A stretch of 64,000 nucleotides of DNA from Sulfurimonas sp. (GCF_029027405.1 NZ_CP093396.1:930001-994000); one strand, 5' to 3'; counted from the stretch's first letter, positions 8,857 to 19,131 are shown. Translations and numbers: made by a program. Notes: a model not told the origin generated them from the sequence alone.

Positions 8857-11676
8857 TTATGCTTTGTAAACTTTTACAGCACATTTTTTAAAGTCTGTTT
8901 GTTTTGACAATGGACAAGTCGCATCTAGACAAACTTTGTTTATAAATACTTTTTCATCAAACCATGGTACAAATACTAGACCTTTTGGAGTTCTATTTCT
9001 ACCTCTAGTTTCAACTCTAGCTTTTACTTTACCACGACGAGATTCAACCCAGCATAGTCCACCTTGTTTAACGCCAAATTTCTTAGCATCTTCAGGGTGC
9101 ATATAGCATAAAGCTTCTGGAACGGCACGATATAACTCAGGTACACGCATAGTCATTGTTCCTGAATGCCAGTGTTCTAAAACACGACCAGTACATAACC
9201 AAGTGTCATAATTTGCATCTGGCATTTCTGGAGGATCCATATATGGACGAGCAAAGATTTTAGCTTTGTTTTTAAGGTAATATTTGCCTTTTTCTTTAAC
9301 GATACCATTCAAGTTACCTTGAGGTCTTTTTTTCAAAAATTCACCGTAGAATGCATGTGAATTACCAGTCTCTTTTGTAGCTTTAGCTGCATAAGGATCG
9401 TATTTCGCATTAAATCTCCATTGAGTTTCTTTACCATCAACAACTGGCCATTTAAGTCCACGAACTTTATGATAAACATCAAATGGTGCAAGGTCATGAC
9501 CATGTCCACGAGTAAACTCTGCATATTCTTCAAAAAGATATTTATGAATAAAGAATCCATAACCTTCCCACTTTTTACCATCTGAACCGATAACATCACG
9601 AGAATCACCAAGACACTCTGTATCATCATAACCAGCTTGGATAGGGTCGTTCATATCTTTTTTGAATGCTTTAGCTCTATCATTAGCAAATAAAACTTCA
9701 TACATAGTAGTCTCAGGAGTATAACCAGCTGCTTTAACTGCTGCTGCTGAGATACCTTTCATATCTTTTTTACCCCATTTAACTTTAACATCTTTCATCC
9801 AAAGGTCTTTAATAGTAAAACGCTTAGAGAACTCAACCCATTGCCAAGTATCACTCATAGAATCACCTACTGGAAGAACCTGTTGACGCCAGTGTTGAGT
9901 ACGACGCTCAGCATTACCATAAGCACCCCACTTTTCATAAATCATCGCTGTTGGTAAGATAAGGTCAGAAACTTTAGCAGAGATACCAGGGTATCCATCA
10001 GAAGTTACAATAAAGTTATCCATTTCACGAGCCGCTTTGATCCAGTGAGAAGCAGAAGCTGTATCTTGGTATGGATTACAAACATTAACCCATGCAAATT
10101 TAACATGACCATCTTCTATATCACGGTGGATACGCATGATGTGTTGTCCCATTTGACCATTGATTGTTCCAGCAGGTACTTTCCATGCTTTTTCAACAAT
10201 AGCTCTGTGTTTAGGATTTTTAACCATCATATCAGATGGAAGTCTGTGTGTAAATGTACCAACTTCACGAGCAGTACCACAAGCAGAAGGTTGACCAGTT
10301 AAACTGAACGCACCATCACCTGGTTTAGCTTGTTTATTTAGTAAAAAGTGAACATTATAAGCAAGAGTATTTGTCCAAGTACCGCGTGTATGTTGATTCA
10401 TACCCATAGTCCAAAAAGATACTACTTTTCGTCCTTTTTCAATATAAAGATCTGCTAGTTCTTGAAGTTTAGCTTTAAAACTCTCTAATGACTCATCTGG
10501 GTCACCTTTAGAAATTTTAGCTACATACTCAAGTGTATATGGTTCTAAAGATTTTTTATATTCTTCAAATTCAACTAACCAGTGCTTAAGACCTGGTTGG
10601 TTATGAACCATTTTATCACCAGCTTTGTATCCATAAGGAGCAAGTGCCGGAGCTTCTTTTTCAGAAACGATTGTAGTCATTTCTTTAGAAATTGTTTCCA
10701 TCTCTAGTGCAGTATATTTACCATCTTTGATAGATTTTTCATTAGATTTTCTCATACCATAACCGATGTTTGGAGCAGCTGCTGCAAAAACCATGTGCTT
10801 ATTAACAAAATCCCAGTCAATTGACTCAGGGTTATTAAACACGATTTCTCTAGCAATATAGTTCCATAAAGCAGTATCAGTTTGAGGTGAGAAAATAATC
10901 TCAGTATCAGCTAAATCTGAAGTTCTATGAGTATAAGTTGACATATTGATAACTTTTACTCTCTCTGGGTCTGATAATTTTCTATCTGTTACACGCGACC
11001 ATAAAATTGGGTGCATTTCTGCCATATTTGAACCCCAAGATACGATTGTATCAGTAAGTTCGATATCATCATAACAGCCTGATGGCTCATCAATACCAAA
11101 TGTTTGATAAAAACCAACAACTGCCGATGCCATACAGTGACGAGCATTAGGATCGATTGCGTTTGAACGAAATCCACCTTTCATCATCTTCTGCGCCGCA
11201 TAACCTTCCATAACAGTATATTGACCAGATGCAAATACTGCTACACCTTCAGGACCTTTTTCATTAAATGCTTTTTTAGCATGAAACTCCATCTCATCAA
11301 AAGCTCTTTCCCAAGATATTTCAGCAAATTGACCTTTTTTGTCAAATTTACCATTAGCATCTACTCTTAGTAAAGGTTTTGTAAGTCTGTCCGCACCATA
11401 CATAATCTTAGCATTAAAGTAACCTTTAATACAGTTAAGACCTCTATTTACTGGAGCCGCGGGGTCCCCTTTAACAGCAACAATTTTACCGTTTTTCGTA
11501 GCCATCATGATACCACAACCAGTACCACAGAAACGACAAGCTGCCTTGTCCCATCTCCAGCCACCTTCAGCTTGATTAGCTTGTGCTTGTAGCTCCGCTG
11601 GTACAGTCATACCAATCGCCGCTGCTGCAGATGCTGCCGCTGAACTTTTAAGAAATTCTCTTCTAGAAAGTGACAT
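8857..11676 (-). CDS. napA: NapA, periplasmic nitrate reductase catalytic subunit
   Basis: Molybdenum bis-MGD enzyme reducing nitrate to nitrite in the periplasm. The 939-residue protein begins with a Tat signal (SRREFLK, residues 4-10, then an Ala-rich stretch). The [4Fe-4S] ligands are Cys47, Cys50, Cys54 and Cys82, and the molybdenum-ligating cysteine is Cys181 in [10 protein letters not shown]. It is about 100 residues longer than E. coli NapA because of inserts, as in other Campylobacterota. A strong ribosome site (AGGAG, 11682-11686) sits six bases before the ATG. It heads the operon and has a Crp/Fnr-type box upstream. Confidence 0.96.
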   Translation of the reverse strand: MSLSRREFLKSSAAASAAAAIGMTVPAELQAQANQAEGGWRWDKAACRFCGTGCGIMMATKNGKIVAVKGDPAAPVNRGLNCIKGYFNAKIMYGADRLTKPLLRVDANGKFDKKGQFAEISWERAFDEMEFHAKKAFNEKGPEGVAVFASGQYTVMEGYAAQKMMKGGFRSNAIDPNARHCMASAVVGFYQTFGIDEPSGCYDDIELTDTIVSWGSNMAEMHPILWSRVTDRKLSDPERVKVINMSTYTHRTSDLADTEIIFSPQTDTALWNYIAREIVFNNPESIDWDFVNKHMVFAAAAPNIGYGMRKSNEKSIKDGKYTALEMETISKEMTTIVSEKEAPALAPYGYKAGDKMVHNQPGLKHWLVEFEEYKKSLEPYTLEYVAKISKGDPDESLESFKAKLQELADLYIEKGRKVVSFWTMGMNQHTRGTWTNTLAYNVHFLLNKQAKPGDGAFSLTGQPSACGTAREVGTFTHRLPSDMMVKNPKHRAIVEKAWKVPAGTINGQMGQHIMRIHRDIEDGHVKFAWVNVCNPYQDTASASHWIKAAREMDNFIVTSDGYPGISAKVSDLILPTAMIYEKWGAYGNAERRTQHWRQQVLPVGDSMSDTWQWVEFSKRFTIKDLWMKDVKVKWGKKDMKGISAAAVKAAGYTPETTMYEVLFANDRAKAFKKDMNDPIQAGYDDTECLGDSRDVIGSDGKKWEGYGFFIHKYLFEEYAEFTRGHGHDLAPFDVYHKVRGLKWPVVDGKETQWRFNAKYDPYAAKATKETGNSHAFYGEFLKKRPQGNLNGIVKEKGKYYLKNKAKIFARPYMDPPEMPDANYDTWLCTGRVLEHWHSGTMTMRVPELYRAVPEALCYMHPEDAKKFGVKQGGLCWVESRRGKVKARVETRGRNRTPKGLVFVPWFDEKVFINKVCLDATCPLSKQTDFKKCAVKVYKA

Positions 11677-11718
11677 ATTTTCTCCTGTTTGATAATTTTT
11701 GTTAAGGTGTCCATTAAC

Positions 11719-11767
11719 GATTCAATATTAGCACTTTGCAGCTTTAAAAATCTTTGACTTATGTCAA
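11719..11767 (-). promoter_or_regulatory. napA promoter with Crp/Fnr-type operator
   Basis: On the minus strand a perfect inverted repeat TTGAC-N4-GTCAA occupies 11754-11767, fitting the TTGA-N6-TCAA consensus of Fnr-like regulators. Downstream, TAATAT at 11725-11730 is a fair -10 element, which would put transcription start near 11718-11719 and the operator centre at about -41.5 to -42.5, the class II activator position. The leader to the napA ATG would be about 42 bases. The Crp/Fnr gene at 12848-13519 has the matching E..SR recognition helix. The positions are seen directly; activity is inferred. Confidence 0.65.
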
Positions 11768-11840
11768 GTAATTAGAAAATTATATTAAGAATTCTTTTAT
11801 TTATGATAAATGTAGATATAAGTAGCACTTAACTTAAAGA

Positions 11841-12851
11841 TTAAGACATGTTTTCTTGGCAACTTTTTGTCAGTTTTGTAAGTTCTGCTTTTAAATCAGA
11901 GAGTTTTTTAGTTGAGTTGATTAAATCTTCGGTGGATTCTATAACAATATCCTCACTATTGTTTAGATGCTTATGAGCTAAAGACTTATCTTTTAACTCA
12001 TCAATAATTAAATCAAACTCATCAGTTAATTCTTCAAGTTTAGATGATGCTCTTTCAGATTGTAAAATAGCTTCATTTGAACAATCCATAGCAGAATTTA
12101 CTTTGTTTATAAAGCAGTTCATAGTATCACTAACTTCAATAATTTCCACTTCACTTTCAGCTTGGAGTTTGATTGGAGTGAGTTTTGAAACATCTTCATT
12201 ATTTAAAAGCATTTTGGAATATTGCATAAAAGTATCTACATGAGATTCAATCATACGAAGTTGTAAAAGAGCGTAAAAAAACAAAAGTAAAAGAGTAAGT
12301 CCAGATGCATATTGAAAAAGCTTTATAAAGTTTGTTTTTTCTTCACTGAAGTTTGTGTACATAGTTACTAGCTTATCTACATTATCAAGCAGTATAGTAT
12401 TTTCTCTATATATAGAAGTTATTATTCTATCTAATTCAGGATTTTTATTTTCATCTGATAAAGTTAATAACTTAAAATTTTGTATATTTTCATGGAATTC
12501 TTCCCAAAGTTTATTTATAACGATTTGTTGAGTTGAAATTTTATAAGTAGGAACAGAGGAGATTCCTTTATCTGAATCACCATGTCTTAGAGTATTTAAG
12601 CCATTGATAAACTCATCAACTGCCTCATTTAATTCATAAAAATCTTTGTTAGAACTATAATGAATATAAAAAATATTTTTACTCATTTTTTGAGTGAGCA
12701 TTCTTTGTTTTCCTGCAATATTGATGATAAGAGCATCTTTGGCATTTTGTTGATTTAAGTAGATAGTTGTAGCGATAACACTAAGCATAAGAACTATAAG
12801 TAAGGCACCTAAAATTCTAATTTTTTTACTAATACTCGTAACTTTTTTCAT
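11841..12851 (-). CDS. PilJ/NarX-type sensor membrane protein without a catalytic output
   Basis: A 336-residue membrane protein with a first helix at about 9-29, a periplasmic four-helix domain, a second helix at about 178-197 and a cytoplasmic helical tail. The segment INIAGKQRMLTQKMSKNIF (residues 43-61) is the motif of the type IV pili methyl-accepting N-terminal (PilJ) family, related to the nitrate P-box of NarX. There is no histidine kinase, GGDEF or clear chemotaxis-signalling tip; the tail is only coiled-coil-like. It overlaps the Crp/Fnr gene by four bases and lies upstream of nap, so a nitrate or nitrite sensing role is likely. Confidence 0.75.
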   Translation of the reverse strand: MKKVTSISKKIRILGALLIVLMLSVIATTIYLNQQNAKDALIINIAGKQRMLTQKMSKNIFYIHYSSNKDFYELNEAVDEFINGLNTLRHGDSDKGISSVPTYKISTQQIVINKLWEEFHENIQNFKLLTLSDENKNPELDRIITSIYRENTILLDNVDKLVTMYTNFSEEKTNFIKLFQYASGLTLLLLFFYALLQLRMIESHVDTFMQYSKMLLNNEDVSKLTPIKLQAESEVEIIEVSDTMNCFINKVNSAMDCSNEAILQSERASSKLEELTDEFDLIIDELKDKSLAHKHLNNSEDIVIESTEDLINSTKKLSDLKAELTKLTKSCQENMS

Positions 12852-13519
12852 AATTCTTCTCCTCTAAATATAGTTTGTAATGATTTTACATCTAAGATAG
12901 ATATAGTTGAATTTTCCATCTCAATAATTCCACTTCTTTTTAGTTTTTTTAGAACTCGTGATAGTGTTTCAGGTTGAATATGTAGCATAAAAGAAACTTC
13001 TTGTCTTTTTAGTGAGTTGAACATAGTTAAATCTTCACTGAGCATAAAGGCAACTTTTGCAGTTGCATCAAAAACTAACTCTCGATTTACAACACAATGA
13101 AGTTGCTGAGTTTTTAGTAGAATTTCATTTATAAACTCATTGTTAAGTATATTTTTTTTAAGAAATCTATTTTTAAGTTCTGTGAAGTTTACTTCTAAAA
13201 TCAAGCTATCTGCAATAAATTCCGAATTTGAATAGCAATTGATATGAGTATTTTCAAGACTTGTGAGTTCTGAAACAAGAGAGTTACTGTGAATATGATA
13301 TAAAAAAATCTCATTTTCAAATTTATCTATTTTATATATTTTTAATACACCACTTACAAGAAAGAAAATTTTGTCATAGGTATCATTTTCGTAGTAAAGA
13401 ATAGATTTTTTTGGGTACTCAACAACTTTTGAAATCTCTTTTACCTCATTTATTTGTTCGGCATCTAGTGATTTGAAAAAGTTTAGTTTTTGGATAGAGT
13501 CGAGTTTTTTATCAAGCAT
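12848..13519 (-). CDS. Crp/Fnr-family transcription regulator, probable nap activator
   Basis: A 223-residue regulator with an N-terminal cyclic-nucleotide-type beta barrel (about 15-120), a dimer helix and a C-terminal winged helix-turn-helix. The recognition helix reads QPETLSRVLKKL, retaining the E..SR pattern by which Fnr reads TTGA half-sites. There is no N-terminal cysteine cluster, so it is not an oxygen-sensing Fnr with [4Fe-4S]. The gene overlaps the sensor gene by four bases and lies upstream of nap, whose promoter carries a matching box. Possible functional analogue of NssR-like regulators; the inducing signal is unknown. Confidence 0.82.
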   Translation of the reverse strand: MLDKKLDSIQKLNFFKSLDAEQINEVKEISKVVEYPKKSILYYENDTYDKIFFLVSGVLKIYKIDKFENEIFLYHIHSNSLVSELTSLENTHINCYSNSEFIADSLILEVNFTELKNRFLKKNILNNEFINEILLKTQQLHCVVNRELVFDATAKVAFMLSEDLTMFNSLKRQEVSFMLHIQPETLSRVLKKLKRSGIIEMENSTISILDVKSLQTIFRGEEL

Positions 13520-13587
13520 AGATGTATTTTAGCATAATGGTATAAGATTTGCTATAAATCAGATATATATTAATATTAAGAGGTTAA

Positions 13588-14844
13588 ATGCAGTTTATTG
13601 AAGCACTTAAGTTAAGAAGCAAATTATTATTTCTTTTTTTATTAGTAACAATAGGTCTGTTTTCAGTTGGTATTATAGGGGCTTTATATATAGACTCGAT
13701 GAAAAAAAATTTAGATTCTCTTTACTTTGGTTCTCTTATTCCTGTTGTTGAGCTTAATGAAATCTTGCAAACTTATCACGGAAATATAACAAGTACAATT
13801 TATAAAGCAAAAAATACTGCAATTAGTAATTCTCAAGTTTCTTCAGAAATTAAAAATTCTTTAATGAAGGTCAAATATCAATGGCGAAGTTATGAATCAC
13901 ATTTTAAAAGATATGAAGAGTTACAGTATGTAGAATATGCTGCATCAGAAATCAAATCTACAAATATTTATTTTGAAAATATACTTGAAGGCATATTAAA
14001 TGGAAATGAATTAAAGAATATATCAATAATAAATTTTGAAATGAAAATGGAGCATATTCATAAAACAATTAAAAAACTTATAAAATATGAGGTTGAAGTT
14101 GCAAAGTATGAAAGGAAGAATTTTTTAAAAGTATATGAATCTATAATAATTAATGTAGGTATTATCCTTTTGCTTGTTATTCTTGGAATATTGATAATTT
14201 CTTTTTATGTATTTAAAAGTATTCAGAGCGATCATACAAAACTAGAAATTGCTACAAAAAAACTCCAACAAGCAAATAAAAAACTTGAGAATGTATCATA
14301 TACGGATGTCCTTACCTCTTTGCATAACAGGAGATACTTTAACTTTATATATGATAGAGAACTAAAGCGTGCAAAAAGAGCAAAGTCTTATATTACATTT
14401 ATGATGTTAGATATTGACTTTTTTAAACAGTATAATGATACATATGGACATATTGAAGGAGATTTCGCACTAAAGAGTGTTGCTAAAGTTTTAAAAGAAT
14501 CTCTACAAAGACCGAGTGATTATGTTTTTAGATTAGGTGGAGAAGAATTTGGAGTTATACTAATAGATACAGATGAGTCAAATAGTGCAAAATTAGCAAG
14601 AGATATATGTGATTCTATCCGCGATAGAAAAATCAAACATGAAACAAGCACGGTAAATGATTATTTAACAATCTCTATTGGTATTGTTTGTTGCATCGCT
14701 GATGAAGCACTAAATGAAGATATACTTATAAGTAGAGCAGATGAGATGTTGTATAAGGCGAAAGATGGTGGTAGAGATGGATATACAATCACTACTAATG
14801 TAAGTGAATCAACGACTAAATCTAAAGAACAAAAAGAGGCTTAA
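13588..14844 (+). CDS. Membrane-bound diguanylate cyclase
   Basis: Makes cyclic di-GMP from two GTP. The 418-residue protein has two membrane helices (about 13-33 and 187-210) enclosing a helical periplasmic sensor domain of the four-helix-bundle MCP type, then a coiled-coil linker and a GGDEF domain from about residue 235. The active-site motif is GGEEF, preceded at the correct five-residue distance by RPSD, the RxxD product-inhibition site. It is divergent from the Crp/Fnr gene, with 68 bases between them. Its last four bases overlap the convergent SUI1-like gene. Confidence 0.88.
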   Translation: MQFIEALKLRSKLLFLFLLVTIGLFSVGIIGALYIDSMKKNLDSLYFGSLIPVVELNEILQTYHGNITSTIYKAKNTAISNSQVSSEIKNSLMKVKYQWRSYESHFKRYEELQYVEYAASEIKSTNIYFENILEGILNGNELKNISIINFEMKMEHIHKTIKKLIKYEVEVAKYERKNFLKVYESIIINVGIILLLVILGILIISFYVFKSIQSDHTKLEIATKKLQQANKKLENVSYTDVLTSLHNRRYFNFIYDRELKRAKRAKSYITFMMLDIDFFKQYNDTYGHIEGDFALKSVAKVLKESLQRPSDYVFRLGGEEFGVILIDTDESNSAKLARDICDSIRDRKIKHETSTVNDYLTISIGIVCCIADEALNEDILISRADEMLYKAKDGGRDGYTITTNVSESTTKSKEQKEA

Positions 14845-15185
14845 TGCCCGTTTTTAAATTTAAAATCAGTACCAAGTAGAAGAGGTCTTAGCTTATCTTT
14901 TAATTCGCCTTGAAACTCCATAAAATTTTCTTTCACTGCTCCACCACAACCTAATTTTTTCTTTAGCATTTTAAGTGTAGTTGTTTTGTCATTTTTTGAG
15001 AGTAGAAACTCTCCCACAATAGTAACAGTCTTTCCTCTTCTTTTCTCTTTGGCAAAGTATAAAAAATGTTTTGAAGGTTCTAAAATCTCTTTTGATAATA
15101 TAATTATTTTAGGTGTTTGAACTTTAGCCCATCCATTATCTATATTAGCACCAATAAAAAGGTCTAACTTTTTACCTCTACTCAT
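14841..15185 (-). CDS. SUI1/eIF1-like translation factor
   Basis: A 114-residue protein whose C-terminal half matches the SUI1 (YciH/eIF1) fold: GKTVTIVGEFLLSKNDKTT, then LKKKLGCGGAVKENFMEFQG and the KLRPLL helix. In other bacteria YciH modulates start-site selection or acts as a translation inhibitor under stress. It lies two bases downstream of the DUF5718 gene on the same strand, and overlaps the convergent cyclase gene by four bases. Confidence 0.8.
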   Translation of the reverse strand: MSRGKKLDLFIGANIDNGWAKVQTPKIIILSKEILEPSKHFLYFAKEKRRGKTVTIVGEFLLSKNDKTTTLKMLKKKLGCGGAVKENFMEFQGELKDKLRPLLLGTDFKFKNGH

Positions 15186-15187
15186 TT

Positions 15188-16015
15188 TTAGATAACTTTT
15201 TGAGCTAAAACACTCATTTTATCAAATGAATTATTTTTAATATTTGTTGTGACATCATTAATTGAAAAATCATTTCTATTATATATAGCTATAATAATTT
15301 CATCATCTTTTTTTAAAAAAGTTTTCTCTCCATATGAAGTGTATCTTGTAGCACCGATGCTAATAATTGCTTTTTTTGGATTGTCAGACTCTTTTATGTA
15401 CTTAGAGAGTTCTTCTAATGGTCCAAAATCTTTTTGTGTATTTAGTTGATGGAGCATCCATGAAAGAAGTTTTTCATAAAAATAGCTATAACCAGTTAGC
15501 CGGGCATCTTCTCCGTAAGCTTTTAGCTCATCATCTCTTTTTAAAAAGCTACAAATAGAGTAGTTATCCATAATTCCATTATGAGAAAATTTATCTATTT
15601 TAATAAGAGTATCACTTACACCTTTTGAAGATGCACCCCAGTTTTTCTTATCACTTATCTTCGCGGCACCTGCAATCCTTATAGAACAGTCATTGTAAGC
15701 TCCAAAGTGAGTTGGAGTAATTGACGATAAAACACCATCTTTATAGTTTAACTCACAGATTAGTCCAACTTCTGGTTCTGCTTGAACATTTACATCAGAT
15801 GCAGGAAGTTTTAGTGTGTCGTGAGAGAGAGGATAGGTATGTAAGATTTTTTTAGCTGAGCATGGTACTGGGAAGTAAAAAGGAAACATACCTTTAGGGG
15901 CAGCTTCATCAGCAGTTATAATATCTTTAAACTCAACTGCTTCACCTGCTTGGTCTAGATGCAAGGCAAAATTCCCTGCAATGCCTAGACCTAAAAAATC
16001 TTCATATTTATTCAA
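15188..16015 (-). CDS. DUF5718 family protein
   Basis: A 275-residue soluble protein of unknown function. The N-terminus MNKYEDFLGLGIAGNFALHL and the PFYFPVPCSAKKILHTYPLS segment match what I recall of DUF5718 proteins, common in Campylobacterota; the fold may resemble fumarylacetoacetate hydrolases (QAEPEVGLICEL is suggestive). No signal peptide or membrane segment. It abuts the ABC-F ATPase gene (adjacent bases) and precedes the SUI1-like gene by two bases, so the three probably form one transcript with a translation theme. Confidence 0.65.
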   Translation of the reverse strand: MNKYEDFLGLGIAGNFALHLDQAGEAVEFKDIITADEAAPKGMFPFYFPVPCSAKKILHTYPLSHDTLKLPASDVNVQAEPEVGLICELNYKDGVLSSITPTHFGAYNDCSIRIAGAAKISDKKNWGASSKGVSDTLIKIDKFSHNGIMDNYSICSFLKRDDELKAYGEDARLTGYSYFYEKLLSWMLHQLNTQKDFGPLEELSKYIKESDNPKKAIISIGATRYTSYGEKTFLKKDDEIIIAIYNRNDFSINDVTTNIKNNSFDKMSVLAQKVI

Positions 16016-17620
16016 TTATATTCTTCCGGTTGCTTTGGCATCTGCATATTCTTCGTAAGTACCTTTAAAGTCAGTTATTGTTCCATCTGCATGAATTTCA
16101 ATGATTCGAGAAGCAAAAGCGTCTAGAAGTTCACGGTCATGAGATACACAGATTACATTTCCTTTAAACTCTAAAAGTCCTTCCCCAAGTGCAACGATTG
16201 CTTCAAGGTCAAGGTGATTCGAAGGCTCATCTAAAACTAAAAAGTTTCCACCCTCTAGCATCATTTTTGAGAGCATCATTCGATGTTTTTCACCACCAGA
16301 GATACTAACTACAGATTTTTCTTGTTGCTCACCATTAAATAACATACGACCTAAGCAGTTTCTGATCTCAGCAATATCACGCTTAGGATCAAAAGCTCTA
16401 AGCCAATCATAGAGAGTTCCATCTCCATTAATTGTATCTGCTGTGTCTTGAGGAAAGTAAGAGTTTTCAATAGTAGCACCCCAATGAACTTCTCCAGAAC
16501 TAGGTTTCATTTCTTCCATCATAATTTTGAGTAGAGTCGATTTGCCTACACCATTTGGTCCAATAAGTGCAACTTTCTCATTTGGCTCAAACTTAAGACT
16601 TACATCTTTTAATACTTCATTATCTCCATAAGAGTGATTAATATTTACAAGATTTAATGCTTCATCACCCATAGTTCTTTTTGCTTTAAAAACGATACTT
16701 GGGTCTCTTCTTGAAGATGGTTTAATGTCTTCTATAACAAGCTTATCAAGTTTTCTTTGTCTTGAAGTTGCTTGTTTTGCCTTAGAAGCATTTGCGCTAA
16801 ATCTACGAACGAAAGCTTCTAGCTCATCTTTTTCTTTTTCTTTTTTAGCATTACCAAGTTCCATCTGTTTAGCTATTACATTTGCAGCAATATACCAATC
16901 GTCAAAGTTACCAGTAAATTCACGTATTTTTTGATAATCAACATCAAGGATGTTTGTTACTACGGCATTTAGGAAGTGTCTATCGTGAGAGATAACTACC
17001 ATTGTACCTTCATGTCTTTTAAGCTCATTTTCTAACCAGCTAATAGTTTCGATGTCAAGATTGTTCGTAGGCTCATCAAGAAATAATACATCTGGTTTTG
17101 GGTATAAAACTTGTGCAAGTAAAACTTTGAATTTATCAGCACTGTCAAGAGAACTCATAAGGTTTTGATGAAGGTCTGCTTCTATACCTACATTTTCAAG
17201 AATTTTTGCAATGTTTACATCATACTCGTAAGTTGGATCTTCTTCAACACAGATTACTTCTAAATCTGCAAGACGATTGTTAACAGCATCGTCTTCAAAA
17301 TCTCCACTCATATAAAGTTCTTCTTTTTCTTTGATCGCATCATAGAGTCTTTTGTTACCATAAAGAACAGCATCCATAATTGTGTACTCTTCAAAAGCAA
17401 ATTGATTTTGTCCTAGAACACCAACTTTATTTGCTTTAGGGATAACTATGTCACCCTCGAATTCGTCGATTTGTCCACATAGAATCTTTAAAAAAGTTGT
17501 TTTTCCGGCACCATTTGCACCGATAAGACCATATCTTTTGTGACGGTCTAGCTTAAGGTTAATGTCTTGAAATAGAACTCTATTTCCAAAGCGCATAATT
17601 AAATTTTGTACGTTTACCAT
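16016..17620 (-). CDS. ABC-F family ribosome-associated ATPase
   Basis: Soluble protein with two ABC ATPase domains and no membrane part, of the ABC-F group (YbiT-like) that acts on ribosomes rather than as a transporter. The 534 residues contain Walker A GANGAGKTT in domain 1 and GPNGVGKST in domain 2, Walker B motifs VLFLDEPTNNLD and FLVLDEPSNHLD, signatures including ISGGEKHRMMLS, and a charged linker between the domains around residues 240-310. Length is normal. It leads a short minus-strand operon with the DUF5718 and SUI1-like genes. Confidence 0.88.
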   Translation of the reverse strand: MVNVQNLIMRFGNRVLFQDINLKLDRHKRYGLIGANGAGKTTFLKILCGQIDEFEGDIVIPKANKVGVLGQNQFAFEEYTIMDAVLYGNKRLYDAIKEKEELYMSGDFEDDAVNNRLADLEVICVEEDPTYEYDVNIAKILENVGIEADLHQNLMSSLDSADKFKVLLAQVLYPKPDVLFLDEPTNNLDIETISWLENELKRHEGTMVVISHDRHFLNAVVTNILDVDYQKIREFTGNFDDWYIAANVIAKQMELGNAKKEKEKDELEAFVRRFSANASKAKQATSRQRKLDKLVIEDIKPSSRRDPSIVFKAKRTMGDEALNLVNINHSYGDNEVLKDVSLKFEPNEKVALIGPNGVGKSTLLKIMMEEMKPSSGEVHWGATIENSYFPQDTADTINGDGTLYDWLRAFDPKRDIAEIRNCLGRMLFNGEQQEKSVVSISGGEKHRMMLSKMMLEGGNFLVLDEPSNHLDLEAIVALGEGLLEFKGNVICVSHDRELLDAFASRIIEIHADGTITDFKGTYEEYADAKATGRI

Positions 17621-17716
17621 GATTATATCTCTTAGATGAATTTTCGCGATTATAGCTAAGAGTTGTTTAAAAAAGCATTAGTATTTATTTTATTGTAATT
17701 ATATTTCATGTAATAT

Positions 17717-18139
17717 ATGATTATGCAAATTAGAGAAATGAATTTAAAAGAGTTATATCCAGTTTATGATGTTGTAAAACAACTTAGAGTTGATTTGTCA
17801 TATAAAGAGTTTGAAGATCTTATTTATGAGATGAGACACATAGAGTATAAGATGTTTGGTGTAATGAAAAGAGATGAACTCATAACATATGCTGGTGTTG
17901 CTGTTGTAACAAATCTTTATCATAAACGGCATCTATATGTATATGATTTAGTAACCCATGAGAAGTATAGATGCCAAGGTTACGCAAAAGATATGCTTGA
18001 GTATTTACACGATTATGCAAAAACATGTATGTGTGAAAATATAGTTTTATCTTCTAGTTTTGCAAAAGAAAAAGCACATGAATTTTACGAAAAAAATGGC
18101 TTTAGTAAAAAAAGTTTTGTATTTTTAAAAGAAGTATAG
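17717..18139 (+). CDS. GNAT-family N-acetyltransferase
   Basis: Probable acetyl-CoA-dependent N-acetyltransferase, substrate unknown. The 140 residues show the GNAT pattern: beta strands LYVYDLVTHEKYR, then the acetyl-CoA loop CQGYAKDMLEYLHDYA (RxQGxG/A-like), and the C-terminal HEFYEKNGFSKKSFVF motif. The first ATG (17717) is followed two codons later by another (17723) that could equally be the start; no clear ribosome site distinguishes them. Convergent with the reductase gene. Confidence 0.82.
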   Translation: MIMQIREMNLKELYPVYDVVKQLRVDLSYKEFEDLIYEMRHIEYKMFGVMKRDELITYAGVAVVTNLYHKRHLYVYDLVTHEKYRCQGYAKDMLEYLHDYAKTCMCENIVLSSSFAKEKAHEFYEKNGFSKKSFVFLKEV

Positions 18140-18149
18140 AACTTCTTTT
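18127..18149. terminator. Bidirectional hairpin terminator
   Basis: AAAAGAAGT (18127-18135) and ACTTCTTTT (18141-18149) form a perfect nine-pair stem with a five-base loop. The A and T flanks supply a T-run on either strand. It sits exactly at the ends of the convergent acetyltransferase and reductase genes, so it can stop transcription from both sides. Confidence 0.65.
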
Positions 18150-19131
18150 AAATTTTCACTAAGTATCTTCCTACTGCTTTAGCATCTAAGAGTGTTTTAT
18201 AAGCCTCAGGTAAATCTTCCAATGAAATTTCAGTTGTAAGATTTTCTAAGCTATCTATTTTAAACTCATTTGCTAGTTTATTCCAAATAGATAGTTTCTT
18301 TTCTATTTTACACTCAACAGAATCTATGCCAATAAGTCTAGCCCCTCTTAATATAAAAGGGAAAACATTTGTATTTAGTTTAAATGAAGAAGTTAGTCCA
18401 CAACAAGTTGCAACTCCATCATATTTTAGAGCCTTCAACGCTTCTGTTAAAATATTTCCACCTACTGTGTCTACTATCCCTGCAAATCTTTCTTTTACCA
18501 TAGGTTTTTTATTTTCAACATCAAAGTCTTTTCTTAAAATAACTTCTTTTGCACCAAGCTCTTTAAGAAAAGGAATTTTCTCTTCTTTAGCACTAATAGC
18601 AACAACATTAAATCCAAGTTTACTTAAGATAGCAACAGCAATAGAACCAACTCCACCCGTAGCACCAGTTACTAATATCTCTCCAGATTCTACACCTATG
18701 CCATTATTAAGTAATTCATTTATGCTTAAACCTGCTGTTAAACCAGCTGTTCCATAAGTCATAATCTCTTTATCTGATATATCTGTAGGTTTTTTAATTA
18801 CCCAAGCATCTGGAACTTTTACAAACGACTGATGTCCTCCATCGCTATTCATTCCCATGTCATAGCCTGTTACTAAAACTTCATCACCTTCTTTGAATTT
18901 ACCAGAATTGCTTTGTTGTATGGTTCCTGCCACATCGATGCCTGTTACATGTGGAAAGTTTCTTGTAACTCCTGAGTTACCTACCGAACTAAGGGCATCT
19001 TTGAAATTAACACTAGAATAAGTAACTTTTATCAATACTTCATTTTCGTTAATTGTAGGAATAACCAACTCCTGAATTGCTGATATAAATTTATCATCAA
19101 TTTTATTAACTACAAATGCTCTATTTATCAT
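18148..19131 (-). CDS. YhdH/AcuI-type zinc-independent alcohol dehydrogenase family reductase
   Basis: Medium-chain dehydrogenase/reductase of the YhdH/YhfP (quinone oxidoreductase, acrylyl-CoA reductase) type, NADPH-dependent. The 327 residues include the N-terminal FSSVNFKDAL and HVTGIDVAGT motifs, the Rossmann glycine motif TGATGGVGS and the late RGARLIGIDSVE. The structural and catalytic zinc cysteines of classical alcohol dehydrogenases are missing, as expected for this subfamily. Acrylyl-CoA reduction is the best-known activity but the physiological substrate here is unknown. Confidence 0.85.
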   Translation of the reverse strand: MINRAFVVNKIDDKFISAIQELVIPTINENEVLIKVTYSSVNFKDALSSVGNSGVTRNFPHVTGIDVAGTIQQSNSGKFKEGDEVLVTGYDMGMNSDGGHQSFVKVPDAWVIKKPTDISDKEIMTYGTAGLTAGLSINELLNNGIGVESGEILVTGATGGVGSIAVAILSKLGFNVVAISAKEEKIPFLKELGAKEVILRKDFDVENKKPMVKERFAGIVDTVGGNILTEALKALKYDGVATCCGLTSSFKLNTNVFPFILRGARLIGIDSVECKIEKKLSIWNKLANEFKIDSLENLTTEISLEDLPEAYKTLLDAKAVGRYLVKI

